Below are positions 54,596 to 62,663 of a DNA stretch of 64,000 bases, piece by piece. Every line of letters starts with the position of its first letter. Positions within the stretch are counted from its first letter, which is position 1. Source of the DNA: Mesorhizobium sp. YM1C-6-2 (lineage in GTDB: Bacteria > Pseudomonadota > Alphaproteobacteria > Rhizobiales > Rhizobiaceae); the NCBI RefSeq assembly GCF_003666685.1, contig NZ_RCIZ01000002.1:392501-456500 (forward strand). The letters are read 5' to 3'. Position numbers and translations under genes: made by a program. The notes under the pieces were generated by a model, which searched no databases, was not told the DNA's origin, and saw nothing but the letters and a program-made list of their open reading frames with translations.

Positions 54596-56029
54596 CTAGC
54601 CCCGCGGCGGATGGCGATCCTTCCAGGGCATTTCCTGTTCGAGCACGGCCGCCAGCGCCAGGATCGTGGCTTCGTCGCCGTAGCGCGCCACGGCCTGCAC
54701 GCCGATGGGAGCGCCGCTCGCCGACATGCCGAGCGGCAGCGACATGGCCGGCTGGCCCGACATGTTGAAGGGGAACGCGAAGACCGCGTCTGTCCATTTG
54801 GCGTTGTAGCGGTCGAGATCGGTCTCCGACATGTCGTAATAGCCGACCGGGCGGGGCAGATGCGTCAGCATCGGCGTCAGGTAGATGTCGTAGGCATCGA
54901 GGTCGAGGCAGATGTTGCGGCCGATCTGGCGCATCGCTTCGACGTCGGCGATGTGGCGTACGCCGCTCGTGGCGCGGCCGCGCTCGATGACCGCCCAGGT
55001 AACGGGCTCGACGTCGGCTTGCGTCACCGGCCGCCCGACCAGGCCCGCCAGCCAGTCGAAGACGATCGCCGTCTGCACGCAGCTCATATGGGTGTAGGTC
55101 TTCCACGCATCGTCCGCGTCGAAGGCCATGTTGTGCTCCTCGACATGATGGCCGAGGCGCTCCAGGACCTTGACCGTGTCGAGAACCGTCTTCCTGACCT
55201 CGGGATCGATCGCTCTGCCGTCCGGCGGCGTCACGGAATAGCCGATGCGCAGCTTGGTCGGCGCACGGCGCGAGAGTTCCAGCCAGCTCTGGGCCGGGAC
55301 TGGCGGCTGGTAGGGGTCGCCCGGAAGCGCACCCGCCACGGCGTCGAGATAGGCGGCGGTGTCGCGCACGGTGCGGGTGTTGGCCAGGAAATAGGCGCCG
55401 CCGTGCCAGACGTCGGCTGCCGGAGCCATGGTGACGCGCCCGCGCGACGGCTTCAGTCCCAGCACGCCGCAGCACGACGCAGGCACCCGGATCGATCCTG
55501 CCGCGTCGCTGGACTCGGCGATCGGCACCATGCCGGCCGCCACCGCGGCACACGAGCCGCCGCTCGACCCGCCGGCCGTGAGGTCGTTGCGCCACGGATT
55601 GACGGTCGCGCCGTAGAGCTTCGGCTCGGTCGAGATCGACCAGCCGTTTTCCGGTGCGTTGGATTTGCCGACCAGCAGGAAGCCGGCCTTCTTCAGGCGC
55701 TTCACGACCTCGGCGTCGAAATTCGAGACGATGTCCTTCAGATAGTAGGAGGAGTTGGTGTTGGGCGCTCCATCCCAGGACGTTGCCAGCTCCTTCAGCA
55801 GATAGGGCACGCCGGCGAAGGACGCCTGGCGGTCGACCGTCTTCGCGGCGTCGCGGCCCATGTCGTAGAGCTTGTGGATCACCGCGTTGAGCTTCGGATT
55901 GAGCTCTTCGATGACCGTGACTGCGGTCTCAACGAGTTCGATCGGCTGGACCTCGCCCTTGTGGACGAGTTCGGCCAGCGCCAGGCCGTCGGATTCCAGA
56001 TATGTCTGCTGCAAGCTCTTGGTAGTCAC
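54596..56029 (-). CDS. Amidase signature family hydrolase
   Basis: 477 residues from a GTG start ending at 56029, preceded by GGGAGGA. The catalytic triad of the amidase signature family is complete: Lys79 in YLLKEL, cis-Ser155 in TAGGSSGGSCAAVAAG and the nucleophile Ser179 in SSDAAGSIRVPAS. The spacing 76/24 equals that of known amidases. Such enzymes hydrolyse amides (or sometimes esters) of carboxylic acids; the substrate is not readable. In this regulon, next to an amide-type ABC transporter, an amide-bearing substrate is plausible. Confidence 0.9.
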   Translation of the reverse strand: MTTKSLQQTYLESDGLALAELVHKGEVQPIELVETAVTVIEELNPKLNAVIHKLYDMGRDAAKTVDRQASFAGVPYLLKELATSWDGAPNTNSSYYLKDIVSNFDAEVVKRLKKAGFLLVGKSNAPENGWSISTEPKLYGATVNPWRNDLTAGGSSGGSCAAVAAGMVPIAESSDAAGSIRVPASCCGVLGLKPSRGRVTMAPAADVWHGGAYFLANTRTVRDTAAYLDAVAGALPGDPYQPPVPAQSWLELSRRAPTKLRIGYSVTPPDGRAIDPEVRKTVLDTVKVLERLGHHVEEHNMAFDADDAWKTYTHMSCVQTAIVFDWLAGLVGRPVTQADVEPVTWAVIERGRATSGVRHIADVEAMRQIGRNICLDLDAYDIYLTPMLTHLPRPVGYYDMSETDLDRYNAKWTDAVFAFPFNMSGQPAMSLPLGMSASGAPIGVQAVARYGDEATILALAAVLEQEMPWKDRHPPRG

Positions 56030-56042
56030 TAGGTCCTCCCGG

Positions 56043-57638
56043 TCAGTTCATGAATTCCGAGCCGCGCTCGGCGATCATCATCACGCTCGACATGATATTG
56101 CTGGACACGACATCAGGAAACACCGAGGCGTCGCAGACCCGCAGGCCTTCGAGCCCGCGAACCTTGAGGGTCGACGGATCGACCACGGCTTCCCCGTCGG
56201 TCCCCATGCGGCAGGTGCTGGTCGGGTGGTAGATGGACTGGCTCTGCGCGCGGACGAATGTCGCGATCTCGTCGCGGGTCTTCGCCTCGGAGGACGGAAA
56301 GGCCTCGCGCAGGCCAAGATGCGAAAACGCCCGGGTCGCGGCGATGCCGCGGCTCAGTTCGACGCCGCCGATCAGCGCGCCGAGGTCTTCGCCGTCCGGA
56401 TCGGAAAGATATTGCGGGTCGATGGCCGGATGGACGAGCGGATCGGCCGACCTGAGCTTCAGTGTGCCGGTGCTCTTGGGGCGCTGCAGCACGTTGAACA
56501 TCGAGATGCCCGGCAGAGTGGACAGGTAGCGGGCATGGTCGCGATGGGGTGTGGCGATGCCGTAGATCTGCAGGTCCGGCTCGGCGAGGCCGGGACGCGA
56601 CTTGGCCTGTCCGCCGGGGGTCGACCACGGGTTGGCCATCGGGCCGGTGCGGTGCTCGGTCCACTCGTTCACCGCGTCCGCGAACTCATCGGCGGTCATC
56701 CCGCCGATGCCGAACTTCTCGCGCGTCGTGAACGTCACCACGCAATTGAGATGATCCTGCATGGAACGGCCGACGCCTTTCAGGTCGTGGATCGGATCGA
56801 TGCCGGAGGCGCGCAGGTCGTCGGCAGGGCCGATGCCCGACAGCATCAGGAGGTGAGGGCTGTTGACGGTGCCGCCGGCCAGCACGACGTCGCTGCCGGC
56901 AAAGGCGGTGCGCAACTGCCCGAAATGCAGATATTCGACGCCCTTGGCGCGGCCTTGGCTGACGATGATCCGCGTCGCCATCGCCGAGGTGATTACCGTC
57001 AGGTTGGGGCGCGAGCGCACCGGTTCGAGGAAAGCGGTCGCCGGGCCGCAGCGCTCGCCGTCGCGCATGAAGACCTGGAAGTAGCCGCAACCATACTGGT
57101 CGCCGCTGTTGAAGTCCTCATTGTACGGCAGGCCGTATTCCTGCGCCGCCTTGAGCCAAAGCTCCTCGGCGGGATCGTGGTTCGGCACGTCGACGACGGG
57201 CATTTCGCCGGTGGCCCCATGCATGGGGGAGTGTGCGAGCCTGGGATTGCTCTCGGACTTGCGGAACCAGGGCAAGACGTCGTCCCAGCCCCAGCCGGGG
57301 CAGCCCTTGTCTCGCCAGCGGTCGTAGTCGGACGGCGAGCCGCGCATGTAGACTAGCGCGTTGGTTGAACCGGACCCGCCGAGCATGCGGCCGCGCGGCC
57401 AGGCGATGCGGCGGCCAAAGCAGCCCGCCTGCGGCACGGTGTGGTACTTCCAGTCGTATTCCGTGTCGATCAGGCTGATCCAGGCGCCCGGCATCCGGGC
57501 GGCGACCGGCATGTCGCCCGGCCCCGCCTCGAGAAGCAGAACCTTGCGGTCGGGATCGGCGGTCAGGCGGTTGGCGAGCACGCAGCCTGCAGCGCCGGCC
57601 CCGACGATGATCACATCAAACTTGCCGGACTGCGCCAT
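56043..57638 (-). CDS. GMC family oxidoreductase (choline dehydrogenase-like)
   Basis: A 531-residue FAD enzyme. The N-terminal FAD motif is DVIIVGAGAAGCVLANRL, the GMC signature 1 is GRMLGGSGSTNALVYMRG and signature 2 SGIGPADDLRASGI. The catalytic histidine is in YHPTSTCRMG and the closing part is VCDASVFPDVVSSNI. It is closest in wording to BetA/AlkJ-type alcohol dehydrogenases, which oxidise alcohols to aldehydes and pass electrons to the membrane chain. It heads the operon 57638-52687, with a perfect copy of the operator 80 bp upstream. Confidence 0.92.
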   Translation of the reverse strand: MAQSGKFDVIIVGAGAAGCVLANRLTADPDRKVLLLEAGPGDMPVAARMPGAWISLIDTEYDWKYHTVPQAGCFGRRIAWPRGRMLGGSGSTNALVYMRGSPSDYDRWRDKGCPGWGWDDVLPWFRKSESNPRLAHSPMHGATGEMPVVDVPNHDPAEELWLKAAQEYGLPYNEDFNSGDQYGCGYFQVFMRDGERCGPATAFLEPVRSRPNLTVITSAMATRIIVSQGRAKGVEYLHFGQLRTAFAGSDVVLAGGTVNSPHLLMLSGIGPADDLRASGIDPIHDLKGVGRSMQDHLNCVVTFTTREKFGIGGMTADEFADAVNEWTEHRTGPMANPWSTPGGQAKSRPGLAEPDLQIYGIATPHRDHARYLSTLPGISMFNVLQRPKSTGTLKLRSADPLVHPAIDPQYLSDPDGEDLGALIGGVELSRGIAATRAFSHLGLREAFPSSEAKTRDEIATFVRAQSQSIYHPTSTCRMGTDGEAVVDPSTLKVRGLEGLRVCDASVFPDVVSSNIMSSVMMIAERGSEFMN

Positions 57639-57717
57639 GCCTGTATTTTTTCCCGCCCCGCCTTGCCGGTGGATGAACTCAGCGGACCGAGCCTAACCAG
57701 AAACAAATGACTCAGTC

Positions 57718-57733
57718 AACCAACTAGTTGGTT
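57718..57733. promoter_or_regulatory. TetR-regulon operator, perfect palindrome upstream of the GMC gene
   Basis: AACCAACTAGTTGGTT is a perfect 16-bp palindrome, 80-95 bp upstream of the GMC oxidoreductase start. A CTGGTTGGT half-site follows at 57735-57743. It defines the consensus of the four copies in the window. Confidence 0.8.
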
Positions 57734-58011
57734 CTGGTTGGTATGTGGATCGACGATTGTAAAGCGTCCTTGTGCGAACGTAGTCTATAGCGCACGGCTT
57801 CCGTCGCAGATCGTTGCGGGTCACGTAGGCGTTCTTCCTCGCCGTCCGCCGGTCATCGATAGGGGGTATGCCACGCGGCAGAGGAGGAATGTGGTGATAC
57901 TCGAGCCGTCCGGTGCTCGCTCACCAAACAGGCCACCCGTCGCGGTTCTTCTGCCGGAAACCATCGGTCTGATCCTGGCAGATTTCTAGCCCTGGCAGAT
58001 CGGGTCCAGAG

Positions 58012-58641
58012 CTAGAACGTCGGAGGTGTATTCACCCAGAAAATGCTGGCCGGCTTACTGCCGGGATTCAAATATCCATGGGGAATATTCGAGGGAAAGA
58101 AAAATGTATCGCCCTCTGACAACAGATAAGAATGGCCGTCCGCGATCAGCTCTACCGTCCCGGAGATGACGTAGCCTACTTCCTCGCCTTCGTGCGAGAT
58201 CATTCCATTGCTGGTGCTGTGGGGTTCAAGGCGATGGATATAGCATTGCAGATGACCATCCTTGCTGTATGGGATCACCCGCTCGAGGGATACTCCTGCC
58301 CCTTGGTGCAGGCGGTCCAGGTGGATCAAGGGTCGTTCCCCCTTTCTGTCCACTACCACTTTTCCGCGCTGCTCGTTCTCGAACAGCCAGGAGATGTTGG
58401 TATGGAGCACCTGGACAAGCGCGTGCAGCAACGGCAGCGAGGGCAGCGTATGGTTGTTCTCGATCTTGGAAAGCTGGCTTTCGGAACAGCCGACCATGGC
58501 GCCGACTTCCTTGAGCGTCAGGTTCCTCTCCAGCCTGACGCTCTTCAGCTTTTCGCCCATCCGGGTTTCGATCATCAGGTTGCTGTACTGGCCGCCGCCA
58601 GATGAAACCTCGGCGCCATTCTCCTCTTTATTGTCGCTCAT
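58012..58641 (-). CDS. XRE family regulator with cupin domain
   Basis: A 209-residue regulator. Residues of about 28-85 are an HTH-3 domain (GEKLKSVRLERNLTLKEVGAMVGCSESQLSKIENN). The C-terminal part is a cupin_2 barrel (SNGMISHEGEEVGYVISGTVEL, DGHSYLLSEGDTFFFPSNIPHGY). This pair is typical of regulators of amine, amino acid or peptide uptake (PuuR-type). It begins 37 bp after the ABC ATPase gene of the same strand, so it is probably the last gene of the peptide operon. Confidence 0.9.
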   Translation of the reverse strand: MSDNKEENGAEVSSGGGQYSNLMIETRMGEKLKSVRLERNLTLKEVGAMVGCSESQLSKIENNHTLPSLPLLHALVQVLHTNISWLFENEQRGKVVVDRKGERPLIHLDRLHQGAGVSLERVIPYSKDGHLQCYIHRLEPHSTSNGMISHEGEEVGYVISGTVELIADGHSYLLSEGDTFFFPSNIPHGYLNPGSKPASIFWVNTPPTF

Positions 58642-58677
58642 TGTCGATCTGCCTGCCCGCTTTGTGAGGGGCCTTTG

Positions 58678-59694
58678 CTAATCGTTCGGGAAATGACATG
58701 CAACGTGTCGTTGGCTGCCCTTGACCGTGATGACCGGCGGCACCTCCCTGCATTTGGCCTGGGCGCGGGTGCAGCGAGGATGAAAGTGACAACCGGAGGG
58801 AGGCGCGGTCGGGCTGGGTATCTCACCCTTCAGCGGCACCAGGCGTGCCGGTTGCGGCTCCGCTTCGGGGATCGCGTCCAGAAGCGCCTGCGTGTAGGGA
58901 TGAAGCGGCCTCGAAAATACCTCGTCGACGGGCCCGACCTCGACCAGCTTTCCCAGATAGAGAATGCCGACGCGCTCGCACAGGTGGTGCACGACGGCGA
59001 GATTGTGGGAGATGAACAGCATCGCCATGCGTTGCCGCTCGTGCAGGTCGCGCATCAGGTTGATGACCTGGGCCTGAACGGACACGTCGAGGGCCGACAC
59101 AGGCTCGTCCGCAACCAGCAGCCGAGGGCTGCCTGCAAGCGCCCTCGCCAGAGCGATGCGCTGCCGCTGGCCACCGCTGAACTGCGATGGAAGCCTGTCG
59201 AGATGCTCGACGCTGAGCCCGACGGCCAGCAGGAGTTCGGCAACGCGTTCGCGCAGCGCCCTGCGTGCGACACGCTCATGGGTGATGATCGGCTCGCCGA
59301 CGATCCTCTCGACGGTCCAGCGCGGGTTGAGCGAGCCATAGGGGTTCTGGAAGACAACCTGCACATCGCGGCGTCTCGCGCCAAGCTCCCGGTCGGACAG
59401 GGTCGACCATGGCTTGCCGTCCAGCTCGACGGCCCCTGCCGTCGGGCTCAGGAGATGGGCGACCATCGATCCAAGGGTGGATTTGCCGCTGCCGCTCTCG
59501 CCGACCAGTCCGAAGACTTCGCCCGGCATGATCTCAAAGGTCACGTCGTCGACGGCTCGCAGTGGGCGCGACCTGCCGAACAGCCCGCTAATGCCTTTCG
59601 ACGCCGTCGGGAAATACTTCTGCAATCCGGTTGCCTTCAGCAGCGGCTTCCGGTCGTTGCCGGCATCGCTCGCCGGTGCGAGTTCGCCTTTCAT
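58678..59694 (-). CDS. Dipeptide/oligopeptide ABC ATP-binding protein (DppF/OppF type)
   Basis: 338 residues from the ATG ending at 59694; the longer frame to 59742 lies within the preceding gene. Walker A is GESGSGKST, the signature FSGGQRQRIALARAL and Walker B LLVADEPVSALDVSVQ. The C-terminal Fe-S-like oligopeptide motif CHFHPRCTRAQAKCREVPP is present. HPYTQALLDAIPEA is the conserved regulatory part. It pairs with the DppD-type ATPase. Confidence 0.93.
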   Translation of the reverse strand: MKGELAPASDAGNDRKPLLKATGLQKYFPTASKGISGLFGRSRPLRAVDDVTFEIMPGEVFGLVGESGSGKSTLGSMVAHLLSPTAGAVELDGKPWSTLSDRELGARRRDVQVVFQNPYGSLNPRWTVERIVGEPIITHERVARRALRERVAELLLAVGLSVEHLDRLPSQFSGGQRQRIALARALAGSPRLLVADEPVSALDVSVQAQVINLMRDLHERQRMAMLFISHNLAVVHHLCERVGILYLGKLVEVGPVDEVFSRPLHPYTQALLDAIPEAEPQPARLVPLKGEIPSPTAPPSGCHFHPRCTRAQAKCREVPPVITVKGSQRHVACHFPND

Positions 59695-59695
59695 G

Positions 59696-60682
59696 TCAGC
59701 AGGCTCCCGCGACCAGGTGACAGGCCACCAAGCGGCCGTCATCGACCGGCAACAGGCCGGGGTTGACCTCGGAACACTTCGGGATGGCGAATTGGCAACG
59801 GTCCTGGAAGATGCAGCCGGCGAACCGCTGCGACGGCGGCGGTACTGTTCCCGGTATGCTCTCCAGCACGCGATTGCGCGAACGAACGGATGGAACCGCG
59901 TTGAGCAGGCCCTTGGTGTAGGGGTGGAGGGGGGCGGCCAATATCTTCGAGGTCATCCCGCTCTCGACGATCGTGCCGGCATACATCACCGCCATGTTCT
60001 CGCAGATCTGGGCGATGACGCCGATGTCGTGGCTGATGAGGACGATCGCCGTCTGCAGCGTCGACTTCAGCTCCCTGATCAGTTCCAGGATCTGTGCCTG
60101 GATGGTGACGTCGAGCGCGGTCGTCGGCTCGTCGGCGATTATCAGCTTCGGCGACAACAGAATCGCGGAAGCAATCGCCACGCGCTGGCGCATACCGCCG
60201 CTTATTTCATGCGGATAGTTGGACAGGCGTTCGCGCGGGCTGGAAATGCCGACGCTTTCCAGGGCCTGCTCGCATATTTCGCGCGCTTGTGCTTTTGACA
60301 GCTCGGGCCGGTGGCAGCGGAGCTGCTCGGCAAGCTGCGCGCCGATGGTCATGACCGGGTTCAGCGTATTGCTCGGATCCTGGAAGATCATGGCAATGCC
60401 TGCGCCGCGAATCTTGCGCATCCTCTTCGGCGAGGATTCGAGAAGGTTCTCGCCGTCGAATTCGATCCTGCCGGTCACCTTTCCCGGCTTCGGAGTGAGG
60501 CCCATGATCGACAGGCCGGTTATGGACTTGCCGCAGCCGCTTTCGCCGGCAAGTCCGAGCGCCTCGCCCGACTTCACGGAAAAGGACACGCCCTGAACCG
60601 TATCGCGCAGGCGCGTCTGGTCGAAGTTGATGGTCACATCCTTGACCGACAGGATCGGCGACCGGGACGGAGGTGTCATCAT
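59696..60682 (-). CDS. Dipeptide/oligopeptide ABC ATP-binding protein (DppD/OppD type)
   Basis: A 328-residue ATPase. Walker A is GESGCGKSITG, the signature ISGGMRQRVAIASAI and Walker B LIIADEPTTALDVTIQ, with the H-loop ISHDIGV. The C-terminal part has HPYTKGLLNAVPSV and the cysteine cluster CIFQDRCQFAIPKC. Its start overlaps the DppC-type permease by 4 bp. Confidence 0.93.
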   Translation of the reverse strand: MMTPPSRSPILSVKDVTINFDQTRLRDTVQGVSFSVKSGEALGLAGESGCGKSITGLSIMGLTPKPGKVTGRIEFDGENLLESSPKRMRKIRGAGIAMIFQDPSNTLNPVMTIGAQLAEQLRCHRPELSKAQAREICEQALESVGISSPRERLSNYPHEISGGMRQRVAIASAILLSPKLIIADEPTTALDVTIQAQILELIRELKSTLQTAIVLISHDIGVIAQICENMAVMYAGTIVESGMTSKILAAPLHPYTKGLLNAVPSVRSRNRVLESIPGTVPPPSQRFAGCIFQDRCQFAIPKCSEVNPGLLPVDDGRLVACHLVAGAC

Positions 60683-61650
60683 CGCTGTGCGCTCTCCGGA
60701 TTGGAGCCCGATTCACTGTCGAGCGCGTCCTGCAGGAAGTCGCCGAGAAGGTTGATCCCCATGGCGGTGAGGATGATCGCCAGGCTCGGAGCAAGAACGA
60801 TCCACATGTTCTGGGTCAGAAAGCCCCGCCCTTCGCTGATCATCACGCCCCATGATGTCTGGGGAGGCTGCACGCCGAGCCCGAGAAAGCTCAGGGACGC
60901 CTCGAAGATCATCGCCCACGACAGGTCGAGCGTGGCCATCACGATGACCCCAGGCAGGATCGCCGGCATCAGATGCCGGCGAATGATGGTGAACGGGCCG
61001 ACGCCTATGGAGCGTGCGGCGGTTACGTATTCGAGCGTCCGCAGTTTCATCACCTCGGCGCGGACCAGCCGGGCGTAGTTGATCCACAAGGTGGCGGCGA
61101 GCGCCAGGATCGCGGTCAGGGCGCCTGGCCCCAGGACGGCCAGGAATATGAGCGCTATCAGGATGAAAGGAAGCGACAGCTCGAAATCGGTGATCCGCAT
61201 GATCAGGCTGTCGATGAAGCCGCCAAAATATCCCGCGATCAGACCGAGAAACGTTCCCACCACAAGAGCGCAGGCGACGACGACGAGGCTTACCCCCACC
61301 GACACGCGTGCGCCTGCGATGGTGCGGCTCAGAATGTCCCGGCCCAGATTGTCGGAGCCAAGAACATGTTGCCATGTGCCGCCATCGAAAACCGGCGGCA
61401 GGAACCGGTTCTGGACGATTTGGGCCGTCGGGTCGTGCGGCATCAGGAAATCGCCGAACAGGGTGGTGATCAAGGCGACGAGGACGATGACTAGGCCGGT
61501 CATTCCCTTCTTGCTGCGCAGCCGGGCAGCGACCCCGCGCAATTTCGAGGCGGCCGGGGCCACCTTGGCGACGTTGACGGTCTCTGCCGTCGTGGCGGCC
61601 GCCGCGGACTCGGCTAGGAGGCCGGACGAAGGACTGGGATCACTTGGCAT
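60679..61650 (-). CDS. Dipeptide/oligopeptide ABC permease (DppC type)
   Basis: A 323-residue permease. After a long cytoplasmic N-terminus comes the first helix (GMTGLVIVLVALITTLFG), LGSDNLGRDILSRTIAGARVSVG (the OppC GTDxxGRD-type motif) and the EAA loop ARSIGVGPFTIIRRHLMPAI. SFLGLGVQPPQTSWGVMISEG is the conserved end. It overlaps the DppB-type gene by 11 bp. Confidence 0.92.
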   Translation of the reverse strand: MPSDPSPSSGLLAESAAAATTAETVNVAKVAPAASKLRGVAARLRSKKGMTGLVIVLVALITTLFGDFLMPHDPTAQIVQNRFLPPVFDGGTWQHVLGSDNLGRDILSRTIAGARVSVGVSLVVVACALVVGTFLGLIAGYFGGFIDSLIMRITDFELSLPFILIALIFLAVLGPGALTAILALAATLWINYARLVRAEVMKLRTLEYVTAARSIGVGPFTIIRRHLMPAILPGVIVMATLDLSWAMIFEASLSFLGLGVQPPQTSWGVMISEGRGFLTQNMWIVLAPSLAIILTAMGINLLGDFLQDALDSESGSNPESAQR

Positions 61651-62641
61651 GACGTATCCGCGGGTCTGCGATCTGATAGAGCATTTCCACCGCGATATTG
61701 ATCAGCAGGAACATGACGGCGGTGACGGCCACGATCGCCTGGATAAGCGGATAGTCGCGCCATGACACCGCCTGAACGGCCAGCCGGCCGATGCCCAGCC
61801 ACGCAAACACGTTCTCGACGATAAAGGCGCCGCTGAGCAGATATCCCATCTGCAGGCCGACGATCGTGATCGTGGGGATGAGGGCGGTGCGAAATGCATG
61901 CCGCATCACCACCGTGAATTCCGGCAGGCCTTTCGCCCGCGCAAAGCGCACATAGTCGGCCTTGAGAACCTCAATCATGGACGACCGGATCAGCCGCGTG
62001 TTCCACGCCACGACCGAGAAGGCCAGCGCGAATGCAGGAAGCGCCAGATGGCGCAGTGCACTGACAAGCGGCTGAATTCCCCGTCCTGACGCGAGGTCGA
62101 GAAGTCCGAAGATCAACCCCTGGCCTCCGCGTCCGGCGACCGGAAACCATTTTAGATGCAGGGAGAAGAAAAGGATGAGCACCACCCCCAGCACGAAGCT
62201 GGGAATGGAGACTCCAAGGATGCTCACAGCCGAAGCCACGCGGTCCAGGAACCGTCCGCGGAACAAGGCTGCCAGAATGCCCAGCGGCAAGGAGATCGCC
62301 AACGCCAGGAACATGGCTGCGAAGGTCAACTCCACCGTAGCAAGAAGCCGCTCGACGACCACTTCCGCCGCCGAGCGGCGGAAGCGTATCGATTCACCCA
62401 TATCCCCCGAAGCGAACCGCTGGACCGAGCCGACCACCTGCGTCAGCAGGGATCCGTCCAGACCGAGCTGGCTGCGTAGCTCCTGTCGCTGTTCCTCCGT
62501 AATTCCCGGCGTGCCCGCCGTCATGATCTCGACCGGATCGCCGGGAATCATCCTCACCGCCACCACGACCGTGACGACGACGCAAAACAGGATCGCCGCC
62601 GCATGGCCCAGGCGCCGGAGGAAAAAGGGAATGAGATACAT
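61640..62641 (-). CDS. Dipeptide/oligopeptide ABC permease (DppB type)
   Basis: 333 residues from the ATG ending at 62641, preceded by GAGGAC; the frame extends to 62698 without support. It begins IPFFLRRLGHAAAILFCVVVTV and has VRMIPGDPVEIMTAG, the LGLDGSLLTQ segment, SIPSFVLGVVLILFF and the EAA loop RFARAKGLPEFTVVMRHAFRTALI. The order and spacing are as in the DppBC family. Confidence 0.92.
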   Translation of the reverse strand: MYLIPFFLRRLGHAAAILFCVVVTVVVAVRMIPGDPVEIMTAGTPGITEEQRQELRSQLGLDGSLLTQVVGSVQRFASGDMGESIRFRRSAAEVVVERLLATVELTFAAMFLALAISLPLGILAALFRGRFLDRVASAVSILGVSIPSFVLGVVLILFFSLHLKWFPVAGRGGQGLIFGLLDLASGRGIQPLVSALRHLALPAFALAFSVVAWNTRLIRSSMIEVLKADYVRFARAKGLPEFTVVMRHAFRTALIPTITIVGLQMGYLLSGAFIVENVFAWLGIGRLAVQAVSWRDYPLIQAIVAVTAVMFLLINIAVEMLYQIADPRIRHAK

Positions 62642-62663
62642 ATCCGTCCTCGGGACGCGCCTC

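Noticed and set aside
57734-58011. A short plus-strand frame between the GMC operon and the XRE gene
   Set aside because: No domain or ribosome-site support; the region reads as promoter and terminator space.
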